Shown here piece after piece: positions 1 to 22,964 of a DNA stretch of 64,000 nt. Where the stretch lies: the NCBI GenBank assembly GCA_013396655.1, contig WBMV01000126.1:124001-188000 (forward strand), written 5' to 3'. Each line of letters begins with the position of its first letter. Position 1 is the stretch's first letter. Below the pieces are notes generated by a model. That model saw only the letters and a list, made by a program, of their open reading frames with translations. It did no database searches and was not told the DNA's origin. The translations under genes were made by a program, and so were the position numbers. Source of the DNA: Campylorhamphus procurvoides. Taxonomy: Eukaryota; Chordata; Aves; Passeriformes; Dendrocolaptidae.

Positions 1-1487
1 AATCTAAGCCTAACAACGCAGTTGCTCTGACACAAAGAAGCCTGTCCAACAGACCTCAAATTTTGTCAGTCTTAGGAGATCAAAGGGTGCTGGGGCAAGG
101 TAACAGCCCAGTTCAGTTTAGACCCAGAGACTGAAATAATCTCACTATTAACTGACCCTCAGCACACTGAATTTTGCCTAAAGCCTCATGGGCATGACAA
201 GCCGTTTTGCTTCTGTGCTTCCTCTCATGCATTTGTTATTTTTCTCTAAAGGATGGGAATAATTCAGCAGTTACCACACTAATCAATAATAATTTGACTC
301 CTGATCCAGTTTCAACAGATCACTTAGCATATTTTCTCTCTCCTTCTCCACTCCCAAGTGTTTCCAGGTTTTTTTTATTGAGTAGAAATTTTAAAAGCTA
401 GCAAATTAAGGATAAACTACTTCCTTCATGTGATCACTTTATCAACATCAGATTCTTGTCTTACCAGAACTCAGCCAAAAAAAAAAAAAATTGTACTGTT
501 GCTTAGATTCAGATAACTTTCATCACTGAGATAGAAATACTTTCAAATTAACTGAACTTTAACAAAAAAAAAATTAAACCATAATTGTAAAAGCATACAG
601 TAAAGTTTCAGCTAAGTATGCTCTTACAAACTACAGTCCTTTTCTAATGATAGTTCCTCTGAATCAACTGCATTCTCTTCTTTGGCTTTACTTCCAAGCA
701 AGAATTGAATGAGAAGAGAGACTAAAAAAACCCACAAACCTGATGCCTTATATACATATCCAAATGTTGTCATTTTAGACTATCTGGAAAATTGTGATAA
801 TAAACGGATCTCTTCATTTTGAAATCAGACCAGACATTTCTGCATTGAATTAGAAGTTTTAACTCCAGACATCAATACTGTATTGGGCCATCCAATGAAT
901 TTGTTGCTATGGTTTCAATCAAAGCCTTCAAAGTGAAGACAACTAGAGCAACAGCATTCCTTAAAAGTGATCAGTAAGTAGTGTTGCAAGGGGAGCTATG
1001 AACTTTTCAATGTTGTCTGTAGAAAACAGGTTGGGACATTTAGAAGAAAAACACATGGCCAAGGCACACTAAATGAAGCCAGCAAAGTGGCGATCTTATG
1101 CTATTTTAAAATACAGTTTGAACTTCTGAGAATCCCAGGCCTGGAAGAAAAATGTACGCATATAACAGTTTTCCTCCTTACTTATTCCCCAGCTTGATAT
1201 TGCTTGTTTGAATAGCTACGTGGGAGCTCATCTTTTTGAGTTGCCTCTAGAGTCCAGTTAATCAAAACTTCCACAAAACAGGCTCTTGTACTGGCACAAT
1301 GACTCATGATACAAGGGTGGTCTGAATCCCCAGTGTATATCTTCCGATCATAGTTTGACCAAAGCTGGATTTTGCTCCCTCCAGTACTTGGCTTCTTTGC
1401 CTTGCACTCAAACAACTCACTGTATCCAAACACAAACATTCTGCCTGAAAGCTTTCCTTGGACCACAACAGGATTTTGTTCCAACCA
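1..1487 (-). other. Intron 10 / possible 3' UTR of a short isoform
   Basis: This stretch lies downstream of exon 10 in the gene's direction. I looked for the conserved STIM2 exon that begins with the TMAKPPG-type segment and did not find it on the minus strand, so the canonical last exons should lie past base 1. On the minus strand, one frame is open from 1487 to 1185 (102 codons, stop at 1182-1184), directly continuing the frame of the candidate terminal exon after its TAG. I do not recognise the predicted peptide. The rest is ordinary AT-rich sequence with no repeat I can name. Confidence 0.6.
374..379 (-). promoter_or_regulatory. Candidate poly(A) signal AATAAA for a short STIM2 transcript
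   Basis: This is the only AATAAA hexamer I noticed on the minus strand downstream of the candidate terminal exon at 1488-1585. It would imply a 3' UTR of about 1.1 kb. No clear GU- or U-rich downstream element follows it, and the hexamer is common in AT-rich introns, so it may be accidental. Confidence 0.25.
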
Positions 1488-1585
1488 CTAAAGAATGTTT
1501 GCAAAGCTATGTAGCATGCGGTTGCTCAAAGGGTGTGATCTTCCTAGCATCCCAAGGGACTCTAGGCTACCTCCATTCCTTCCAT
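1488..1585 (-). CDS. STIM2: Candidate alternative terminal exon of STIM2
   Basis: A plausible 3' splice site (minus-strand TTATTCTTTCAG, AG at 1586-1587) is followed by sequence that fits the phase left by exon 10. The single G at 1929 plus AT makes Asp. Another 31 codons then read GRNGGSLESLGMLGRSHPLS and NRMLHSFANIL before TAG at 1488-1490. Spliced to exon 10, it would end the protein just after the acidic inhibitory segment, without the serine/proline-rich region, microtubule-binding motif or polybasic tail of full-length STIM2. A mammalian STIM2 variant with an alternative 3' exon (STIM2.3) is known, but I cannot confirm that this is its counterpart. A 32-codon open run in a fixed phase occurs by chance perhaps one time in five, so transcript evidence decides. 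Confidence 0.4.
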
Positions 1586-1928
1586 CTGAAAGAATAAATG
1601 TGCTAACAAAAATTGAGCATTATGCATTACAAATTTTTGTCTAATTAGCAATCCAAGCTTGATGAGCAGTTTCAAAACCTCAGCTGGATTTGTCCCACAC
1701 CCCCACTGAAACAGAATAAAGGCTTTTTCTTCACGTTGTCTCTACCGCAAAACTCAGTTTTCAGTTCATTAAGTCCCACAGGATCTACAGTCTGAAACGT
1801 TAGACAGAGGTTTGGTCCTTTTGACTTTGATCTAATCCTGTTTGATTTCAGAACTCTTCTCCTACCTAACTTGAAACACCCCTGTCACCACAACTTTTCC
1901 CCTTCTTTTTACTGAGCTCACCACTTAC
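1586..1928 (-). other. Intron between exon 10 and the candidate terminal exon
   Basis: These 343 bases run from the strong exon 10 donor (GTAAGT at 1923-1928) to the AG at 1586-1587. On the minus strand there are several pyrimidine-poor stretches and no coding similarity to STIM proteins. No repeat is recognised. Confidence 0.5.
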
Positions 1929-2167
1929 CGTGAAACTGTGAAACTATTGGAGGAGTATCTTCATCTAAGTCATCGACTCCCCCTGCAATTGGGTAAGGAG
2001 GAATGGAAACTCGAGGCATGACTACCCAGCTGTGATCAGAGTAGAGAGAGGAGGTCAAACTTGGTAGCCCAGAATTGTGTGCGATTTGGAACCCGCAAAT
2101 CTTCTCAATCTGTTGCCATCGATAAAGACGCTCTCGCAAACATGTCGTCAACTCAGAGAGTGCTTTC
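1929..2167 (-). CDS. STIM2: STIM2 exon 10: end of SOAR and acidic inhibitory segment
   Basis: 239 nt, entered in phase 2 (one base completes Lys) and left in phase 1. The acceptor is TTTTCCTCAG at 2168 onward and the donor is GTAAGTGG from 1928. It encodes 79 whole residues starting KALSELTTCLRERLYRWQQI, the last helix of the SOAR/CAD core. The conserved EKICGFQIAHNSGL follows, then a STIM2-type linker (SWVVMPRVSIPPYPIAGG) and the acidic run DDLDEDTPP. In STIM1 the equivalent acidic segment (DDVDDMDEE) takes part in calcium-dependent inactivation of Orai currents; the same role is inferred here. The following exon is either the conserved C-terminal one outside the window or the candidate at 1488-1585. 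Confidence 0.97.
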
Positions 2168-6627
<4,460 letters not shown>

Positions 6628-6739
6628 CTGGGAAGTGTTGTTCCATTGACATTGCTGTCTCTGAAGTTCTTTTCATATTGGGGTAGTTCAACAAACTCTG
6701 ACAGCCACTGAAGAGTGTCCTCTTGAGTCCAGTTATGAA
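6628..6739 (-). CDS. STIM2: STIM2 exon 4: SAM domain
   Basis: 112 nt, joining exon 3 through a split Val and exon 5 through a split Arg. It encodes HNWTQEDTLQWLSEFVELPQ and YEKNFRDSNVNGTTLP, the first helices of the luminal SAM domain. The Asn-Trp-Thr sequon corresponds to the conserved SAM glycosylation site (N171 in human STIM1). Compared with human STIM2 there are several changes in this short stretch (Gln for Leu after NWT, Ser for Ile in WLSEF, Asn for Lys in NVNG), so it is less constrained than the cytosolic part. The acceptor is a long T run ending CCAG. Confidence 0.97.
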
Positions 6740-13701
<6,962 letters not shown>

Positions 13702-14326
13702 TCAGTTAGATGAAAGCCTTTGCCATCTCTTTCCCATGAGAGCAGCATAGAATTCATTTAAGTTTTCTACATCAAAGACTCAGAAAGCAAGTTAAACACT
13801 GACAAATATTTGTTTTTCATAATTATTAAATCCTAGAAAAACTGAAGGTTCAGTTGCTAGTATACTAGACTTAACAACATTATTAGTATGCCTTAGATTT
13901 ACAGTGATTACAAGAACACACCACACAAGTCAGACTGCATACTTCTCTATTCTGAAGACATTTAACCAACTTCATCTGCTTGAAAATAAGACCAGGTAAC
14001 ATTTGAAAGTGTGCCAGTCCTTTATAGATGAGTAATATCTGAATCCTGCTATGCCAGTTAAATGAAACTGCTTGAGGGTTGAGAGTAAGCTGTTGACTAC
14101 GTATTACTAAAGTCTTTTGATTTGACAACAAAAATTTGACTTCTATTTCACCAAATTAAAAAACAGAAGTCATCTGAGGGCCAATTTTCTTCTTGCTAAT
14201 CATTCCTCAGTGGTTATACTCCAAGCACAGAAGCATTACATAAAGCTGCTTCATTCTCAGTAATTAATAGGAAGCCTTTTAGTAACATGATAAAAACAAA
14301 GTTGATGCAATCATGTCAAACTTAAT

Positions 14327-14520
14327 GAGTGGTGAGGCACTAGAACAGGTTGCCCAGAGAAGTTGTGGATGCCCCCTCCCTGGCAGTATTCGAGACCAGA
14401 TTGGATGGGGCTTTGACTAATCTGATTTAGTGGGAGGTGTCCCTGCCTATGACAGAGAGGCTGGGAGCATATGATCTTTAAGGTCTCTTCCAACCCAAAC
14501 CATTCTGTGATTTTATGATA
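14327..14520 (+). mobile_element. CR1 LINE, 3' end
   Basis: Shows the standard avian CR1 tail: GGTGAGGCACTAGAACAGGT, TTGGATGGGGCTTTGACTAA, AGTGGGAGGTGTCCCTGCC, and finally TCTTCCAACCCAAACCATTC followed by CTGTGATTTTATGATA, the short terminal repeat of the element. It is 5' truncated to about 190 bases and lies antisense to STIM2 in intron 2. This terminal form differs from that of the copy at 3757-4022, so at least two CR1 subfamilies are present. Confidence 0.93.
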
Positions 14521-16682
14521 GCAGTGTTGTATCAGCATTTCACAAGCTACAAACAGATTCCCCAAATACGTACACAAAAACACCCCTGTGGAACTGTAAA
14601 ACCCACTCTATTTTTATTTCATACAGGTTCAGTTGAAAAAAACTAAAAAACTAAAAGCTGGAATAGTGGTTGGCAAACGACTTCCCACTAATAGTGGAAA
14701 CCTTCCCTAGATATCAGCCCCTAAAATCACAGTATGAGCAGTCTCTGTGGGTGAAAACCCTACTATTCATACCAGAAAACTAACATTTGGTATTAACAGT
14801 ACCAGAAAACTAAGTAATCTTCCACAGTAGAGAGCTTGCTTTCTTCAGTTCCTGAAGGATTAAAGTGCTCAAAAAACCCAGACATAACAACTAAGTAAAA
14901 CCCAGATTTTTATGTGGCTGGTCATATGTCATCACCACTTCAAGCAGTGGTGAGGAAAAAGCCAAACTAATCACGCACTGCATAAGAAAACACTTCTTAA
15001 AATTTAGTCCAGGTAATAATTTACATGCTTCCTGCATAGACCCCATTTCTAACAAATCTGAAGGTTATGTTATTCAAGAAACTGCAGGAGAGACTGAAAA
15101 GTAGCAAGTGTTAAACCATCATATTAACACTTTATAACAGGAAAGAGTATGACAGCAAAAGTATGGAAGCAAAAGCTAACATTTACAAATTTTCCCTTGA
15201 TAAAATATTTTTTACTGGGACATAAGGCAATTGAAAACTATGTGAAAGGACTCAAGTTTCTCCTCTAACTAACAGACTTGGGATAAAGTACTAGTTGCCT
15301 TCCCTAAGCAAACCATAGAGCCATAGTATCCAAACACAGATTGAATGCAAATCTTCTCTCATTTATCTATCACTTCAAAACTTTTTTTGATTATCAGACA
15401 TTAGCTTTCTAAAGCCTTTTGATTCCTAAAATAGCTCCATTTAGCCCCTACAAACTGCACAAGCATTTTTAACTCAGCTCCATGTGTATGAGAATGATAA
15501 AAATTCAGATAAAAACATATATATGTACACACATGCATATATATGAGAAATATAGGAGGAACTTAAGAAATATAAGAGAACTGAAAGGAGCAGCCTGTTG
15601 GGGCAAGGGCAATTAGAGAACTTCTCAAATAGCGTAAATCAACAGCAGTAAAAATGTTTAATAAACACAGAACTGTATGCTGTAACTATATGTAAATGCA
15701 AAAATATCTGTTGCATATCCCATAGTTCAAGAGGGAACTCTGAATACTTCTCACATTGGCAATACTACCATGAAGCTGGTAAACTCTACAACTATCATTC
15801 AGTGTGCAACCAAAGATGCATTATCTTAGTTGTTCCCACATAATGTTTATTAAAGGGTAAACTGAAGAGTGGGAACTAAACAAAAAGAAAATAAGCAAAA
15901 TAATCTTCTTATTCACTTGTGTCTCTACGCCTTTCCACATTAAAGTAGTCTCACAGCTGGAACAGCAGAAAGAATTGAAGTTTACCCACCTTACCTTTTC
16001 CCTAGAGACTGGAAGTATCTACTATCAACTGATATCCCCAGCATATCTTTTGTGAACTTGGAAAAAATACACGAAAAATACAGCAAGAAGATATAGGTCC
16101 CTCCCTGTAAAGATTATCTCTCTTCATATGGGGTAAATGCAAGTGCTAACATTCACTCTTCAGCTTTCTAGTGATTGATGATGCACTGCCCTTGGAAACT
16201 CCAAACGTCAGGCACAGACATTTCTTTTAAAAACAAATGTAGGGAGACTAAGTTTCTGAAAAGGAACAGAATGCATACATATACAGGTTGTGTGTACAGG
16301 CTTAAGCCCATTTTGCATCTTCTCAGCTAAAACTCAGCTCAGTTTTGTTTGTACAAACTTGCTTCTATCTTTACTGCTAGTTGTCAGCAAAGGCTGTAAA
16401 ATACTGAAGGATGAGAACACTTGTGCAGTTAGAGTTGCTGTCAAGGAAAACCCAAATGGCTGTTAACAAGACGACATACGTGGTTAGAAGTAAGGAGGGA
16501 AGGAAGATGCCAACCGATAAACAGAAAAGCTTCAAGGTGTTACATCTCTGCCCAAACTAAGTACTGTGACGAGCTTAAGCGGGAGCAAAGCGGGACGGCC
16601 CCGGTTGCCTTGGCTCCCGGAGGAGCATCGCCAGCAGCAGCGCCTGGGAAAGGTGGAGCATCCCGCGCCGTTCGCCCCGCCG

Positions 16683-16696
16683 CCCGCAGGGGGCGC
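16683..16696 (+). promoter_or_regulatory. CTCF-like binding motif
   Basis: CCCGCAGGGGGCGC fits 13 of the 14 positions of the commonly used CTCF core consensus CCASYAGRKGGCRS; only the third base differs. It lies in the centre of the isolated CpG patch, which raises the chance that it is functional. Confidence 0.55.
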
Positions 16697-16705
16697 ACCG
16701 GGCCC

Positions 16706-16706
16706 N
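16706..16706. other. Single undetermined base
   Basis: One N inside the GC-rich patch of intron 2. Confidence 0.99.
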
Positions 16707-19700
16707 CGGGACAAGAGGCTGATGGTGCAGCTGTCAGAATGTTTGACTGAAGTCCCTTTTTAAAAGGGGCTGTGAACACAAACCTGTGAGCAGCCTGCAG
16801 TCAGTAACCACTGCAGTTCCTGCTCAGAGGGAGAGGTTATACACCTCGGAGAGCCTTTCCCAAGGGAAAAGCCCATCTTCTGTTCTATCCTACCCACACT
16901 ACTCCCAAATCCTGTGAAATAACCACGATGGCCTCCTCAGCAAGGTTCTCTGACACCGCATGGTCACAACACTAAAGTTACAGTGCACATGGCTAGAAAG
17001 AGGCCATCGTGTTTCAAGGAATTCATGTATTCACTAAAGAGTTATATAAACAACATCAAACATCTCCCTTTTGTTCAGAAGATCTTAGTTTCAAAACTGG
17101 CCTAATATGGAAGTGCTTCTTTAAGAAAAAGAACCGTGTCCTAAATTAAAGAAAGACATAATTAAAGAAAAACAGAACAACTCTGGTAAAAAGAGGATTT
17201 TTCTGTTCCTTGTCATGGCAGCTAATCTCTCTTCTGCTGCCCCCGTCATTAAGTATACAAAGAAAAGGTTAGAAAAATAACTCAAAATAGGGAGGTTAAA
17301 AGAATAAGCTCTAACAACAACACATCTAGGGATTATCTTAGCCAACATAATTACTCAGGAAGGAGAAGTCCTTTTAAGACGACAAAGTTGAAACCAAGAA
17401 AGCAGCAGATAAGTTACCTAAAAACTCAGCGTGAAACAAGAAAAATCATTTATCAAAGTAATTCTTTCAAAAACAAGTAGTTAGTAAAAAAAGACCACAC
17501 CTAGACTTGAAATGGAGTTTTGCTCCCAAAACTACTATAACAACTGTACTTCTACAAAGATTAGCATCCCACAGTCCAAAGTTCAGCAGTGTAACAGCTC
17601 GAGAGGCAACTTTTTCCTGCCTGGAGTGGACAGCATTTGTGGAGTCCCGGAAAAGTTCCAGGGTCAGGTGTGCAACCACCTTCCTTCCTCTTCAGCCCTC
17701 AGTACTGTAACTTTCACCAAAATCCAGTCAACTCGTAAACAAAGACCAACCTGAAGCAAGAATCACCAAAAAAACACCTCTCCAAAAATCCAATACCAGT
17801 TTGTAAGTGTTCTCTCTGATACCAGCCAAACCAAACCCAATGCAACGACAGAGAAAGTTAAAATACAAAGTTGCAAGAGACCCTTGCTTCTTGACAAGCA
17901 AATGAGAAATTGCATATTTTGGCAAATGCCAGTGAAAAAGTAAAATTAACCATACTCACTAACTGCAGCAGGAAGCATTCATATGCTGTTTATATTTTGT
18001 TCTGGGTGAAGGTTCAAGTTTATGATTTTCACTTTCATCAACTTAAAATAGACCCTCTAACTGACAAGTTTACTCTAAGACTAATTAGTAACATCTCCTG
18101 GCTAAATATTTCTCTCTTCCTCAACCAGTGTTACTTCCTTCAATTTTATTCCTTCCAGGAGAAACCTGCAAGAGTTACTTCAGTTTTCCTATAACCCTTC
18201 CTGTGTCTTACAAACCTTCAGATATATCCAAGTCACTGTTAGACAGCCCTCCCACCTACTGCCACCAGACTTATTGCAGCTATTGCAATGTCACATATAC
18301 TGACTAAATTATAATGGCAAATGTGCTTTTAAAAGGCAACATATTATAAATTCAGGTGTTAGAGCTTTTGCAACTGCTTACCCTACAGAAACGGCTTCTA
18401 AAGATGTTACACAGTAAAATAAGAAAATATATTTAAACATAATAAAAATATTACTAGAAAAATGCAGGACATAGTAAGGGAGGTGTAACCAAGTATATCT
18501 TAAGCAATCTACACATTCCATTGAAAAGAAGATTACTGCAGCTTGAAACAAAACTGCAGCTATCCTACTGCGAAGTAAACTTTGCAATCTCTTCAAAGCC
18601 AAGTCAGAATTTCCAAGGGGGCATTCCATTGTAGCAGGACTAAATGCCTGCAGTGCTATATAAACAGGTGCAGACAGCTACATATTAGTTTAAGTACCCC
18701 CAAGGAGGCAAGGCGTGAGGCAGGTCTGATCCAAATCACGTTGGAACAGGTTCCCATGCAACTGTACCCATGAAAACACACACTGCCTCTCTACAGGACT
18801 TTTTTGCACAGGCACAGCCCTCAACTAACACAGTCATGTTTTCAGGCAAGACCTGGCTCCTTATCCTGCTCTGAAAAAACCAACTGTGTTGACACATTCA
18901 GAGTTGCTTACAAAACCGCAGGACACTGAAAGACACTATGCCTGGGTACAAATGCAATAGCAGTTGAACAACAGGAAAAAAAATAATGCAAAAAAAGATT
19001 TCTATTAAGAGACCCATGACACATTAAGGGAATCAAAGTAACCCAATAGCTTTTGGGGAAAAGATTTGCTACACTGGCTAGGAAGCTCAAAAAACTTGTT
19101 TGAAAGATCAGTGTTTGTAACAGAATGCTCTTGCACAATGAGATGCAAAACACACTCAAGAGCCATCCTGGTATCATGAAAAAAGCAGTCATAACGTTTT
19201 CAGTTTCTGAACCGCGGCAGCAGATATTTCTCCCCATGCAAAATTTTGCCTAACCAGCTGACACTGAAATATAACGAAGTTTACAAAAATATGAACAGCA
19301 GTTTAAGGACCTTTATTATATAAATGCCAAGGACAAAACCAGAATATTAAGGGAACTTTGAAGGACATTTAACACCTTGATCAGAGCATATTTGCAGATA
19401 ACAAATTTAAGCAAGAGCTTGGTCAATAGCAGAACTTCTCTCAGATGAAACTGTAACACCTGAGGTCAGCTTCTGAAGTTTAACCAGGGTCCAAGATGCA
19501 CTAAATAAATGAAAATCAAGCTTCTGAATTATATAACGTTATTTTTAACATCTGTTCCATACATAGCAGTACTTCCCCCTCTTCAAAATCTTCTGCTCAA
19601 TCCTTACTCCCTTCAAGATCAAAAGAGAAATTTTGCACATTAATTTGCTTTTGTTCAATAGCAGAGAAAGGCTATTCACTTAGAGTTATTCCAAGTTTAA

Positions 19701-22700
19701 TGATAAATTCTCAAAATGTTTTTTCACCTCACAGTTTATGCTCCTAATATCCAAAATACACATACTTAAAATTGTGCACCACACTGTCTCAGTGTTTAGT
19801 CCTTCAAGATTTCCTGTCATAGAATTTCTTGCAATTTTGCCCTAAGTATTTAGCGCTCACTACTGTCCAGAGCAGATTATTCAAATTAATAGGTTTCTGG
19901 TCCATGGTAGTAAATTGTTTTTGATTCATTTTTTGATATTTCCTAAGGAACTAAAGAATAAAGATATGTAAAGACTTCTTTCACCAAGTCATCATCACGC
20001 AAATTGAATAGGCAGATCTATTTCAGTAGTAAGTCAGAAAATAATTTCACATTGAAAAGTTAAGTGTTAAATTTTATTTCTCCAGGTTGTCCTAACATAT
20101 TGCTGATGCAAAATAAATTAATTTAGTAAGCTTGCAAAATAGATTGTGACATACAGATAGATGCATGCACCATTTTAACTGCTAAAAGAAAGGACGCATA
20201 AACAACAAAGAATATTACTAGAAAATGAATTGCATAATAAAAATAAGTATTAGGTGTATGGACTGATTCTCCTCTCTTGCATCACACATTAACATTAAAG
20301 GCAGGGTATACTGAAGCATATGCTTCTGAACTCACCCCAGTTCTATGAATTATTAAATTTTTAACTGAGTTGTTTACACTTGACCTCTGTATTTTATCAA
20401 TTTCTATTTCCTTCTGGCTTCTTCCTTTGACATTTTTTCTTCCTTCAAGAAACACAGCATACTCAGTCTCAAGACATCATGTTTGTTCAGCCTCTCAGAT
20501 TATTTGAAAACAATCATCTTCCCTAGTTTAGGCCACTAAAGCTAGATTCTACTTGATTCTTTTCTCCAGACATTTTTAAGGCAGGAACTTCTGCATACTG
20601 ACTCTGCTCTGACCATCCTGTTAAAAGCCATTCAATGACTTCAATGCTGCAGTCTTTTCCTCTCCATACTGTACTTTTTTGTCCTTTTTTTTTTTTTTTG
20701 GTGGTTTTCTGTGGGGTTTGTTTGGTTTTAGCACTTTTTTTTGTTAAGTAATAATGCAAGTACCCTCATTAAAAAAAAAAAGAAAATATGAAGAAATTAA
20801 GTGATCTATCCAAATATCCCATGCAAAGCTGTAAATTTGTGCCATTAGATTGGTGTGATATTAGACACATTAATATATTAGTATTTCAAAAACATCAATT
20901 TATTCTAGTACTTTAGAGAAATTCCTTGAGGAAATTACTTCATGCAGGACCTGCATATAGAGGTTCTTTGGAAAGAGGAAGAACCTATGTAAATAGTGAA
21001 CATATGATACGTCTGTCTTACTGCTTCTGCCTCCTCATCATGAAAACAAGTCATGTTCACATGGTGCAACAGATGCTTCCTGAGGCAGATAACCTCCCAC
21101 AACACAACTAAAGCCTCAGTAAGACTACATTCTCCCTTTCAGCTACTCGTTTACAGCCTACCTCTTGAAACCAGTTTGAACAATTGCAATCTTGCATATA
21201 TTCAAAATACAGTAATAATAGCAGGAGCTAGATCTGACAGAAAAATTCATATTAGCCTGGCCTAACAATAAGCAGAGGTTTGGGGTTTTTTTCACATCCT
21301 TCCTTTTTCCTTTTCTCTGCTGTACCATACCAAAAAAAACAAACACAGAAAAAAAACTAACTAGCCCATGCTCATACTAGAGCCCCTCTAGCTTCTTTAG
21401 AAGACTTCGACAAATCCCTCATGTGTTTCCATGACTATTAAATCCCGTGCTAAAAACTTAGATCAGGTTTCCCCACATTAATGTCATCAAGGTCAAATAC
21501 AAGCTTCTTTCCAGCCCTTACAAAGAAGGTCCAAAGAACTCCCAGTATCAGACCATTTTTGAGAAGATAAAAAATTTCTTGTAACAGTACAAATTTCATT
21601 ATATCCTAAAAAAACTCCTCCTCTACAGATTGATTTCATGTGACCCTTCATTTCACAGAGGAAAAACAAACTACAACATAAAATGGGGCATGAAAATATT
21701 AGGAAAAATAAACTGTGTGCAGGTGAAACGTCTGGAATCACTGTTGGGAGTTAACTGGATTAGCAAATTAAAATAGTTAAAATAAATAGTTCATCTTTAG
21801 CTCTTTTTACCTTCCCCTCTCAAAATAACTTATTTACAAGAACTTCCTTCCTTGGTGTAAACATATGCTTGTAACACTGTTGTAGTCCTGGTAAAACTGC
21901 AGAAAGTTATTCTACTTTGTGATATTCTTCCTGCCAGCTAAAAAGCTGATGAATATCTAATCAACATACTTAATATGCCACTCTTCCAGGAGTCTTTCAA
22001 GTAAAAAGCACACAGCATAAGAGAGAAAATCTGTTCCCTGCTTTTAAGTAAAATCCCTGTATTTCATGTAAGCTTTACTTCTAATAAAGATATATAATTA
22101 TCAGTCCTCATATTTAATCAAGACAAGTGGCACTACCCACTGTGATAGAACAAAAAAATATCTGGTTCTGAAATAGTGTATATTAGGATATATTTAGTAC
22201 ATATTCAGACGTACTGGAATCAGGTAACTATGTTGTTGAAATGCAGATCTTTTAAGATTATGGTAAAGATCCAGTAAAAGCACTACAAGACCATAAAAAT
22301 TACTAGCTGAACTTGCAATCAAACTGCATTTCTCATTAATTTCAGATTTGCCTTTAATATCTTAGAAGAAAACACCCTATGCAAATACATATTCATCACT
22401 GATTTGCATGGAAAATATATGTAGAAAAGAGCTAATTTGCAGGGAGGGCGTTATTAAATACTTCTTCAATAATTTAAAATGAACTAGCAGATACAAGGGT
22501 TACATTTCAGACATCTTATTTTATGCACAATGAGCAGTTTGAATATGAACTTTAACTCATTTGTCACTACCCCAGCTGAAACACCATCCTTCATCAACTG
22601 TTCTAATTTCAGCCACTTAAATAGGTCTTAAGAGTAGCTTCTGTTGCTTCCTCTGGAACAGGAAGAATTTTAACGTCAGATATGAAGATGGTTCACTGGA

Positions 22701-22964
22701 AAACAGGACAGAATTTCTGAATACTAATAAAAAGTTTCCAATATATAAGTATTTCATATTTTCTTTTAACTTTCCCATCTTCCATGTGTAAGAAATGCAA
22801 TACAGGTCAAGAGAATCAATGAAAACCTGCAAGTTCATTAGGAAGCTCACACTCCATCACTACTGCTTCAGTTTTCAGACTGGACTGTGTCTATCCCAGA
22901 CATCAATGACAGCCACCCAACACTGCGCAGTAACAGAGCCAGATGATCTGCATTATATTATAAA

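Larger units (their letters stand above)
16565..16720. promoter_or_regulatory. Isolated intronic CpG-rich patch
   Basis: About 155 bases of GC-rich, CpG-dense sequence stand out from AT-rich flanks of many kilobases. It includes GCGGGAGCAAAGCGGGACGG and CGCGCCGTTCGCCCCGCCGC. It does not encode a STIM2 segment and is not CR1. An unresolved base (16706) sits in the GC-rich core. It could be a regulatory element, an insulator or an alternative promoter within the gene; the sequence alone cannot choose. Confidence 0.6.
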
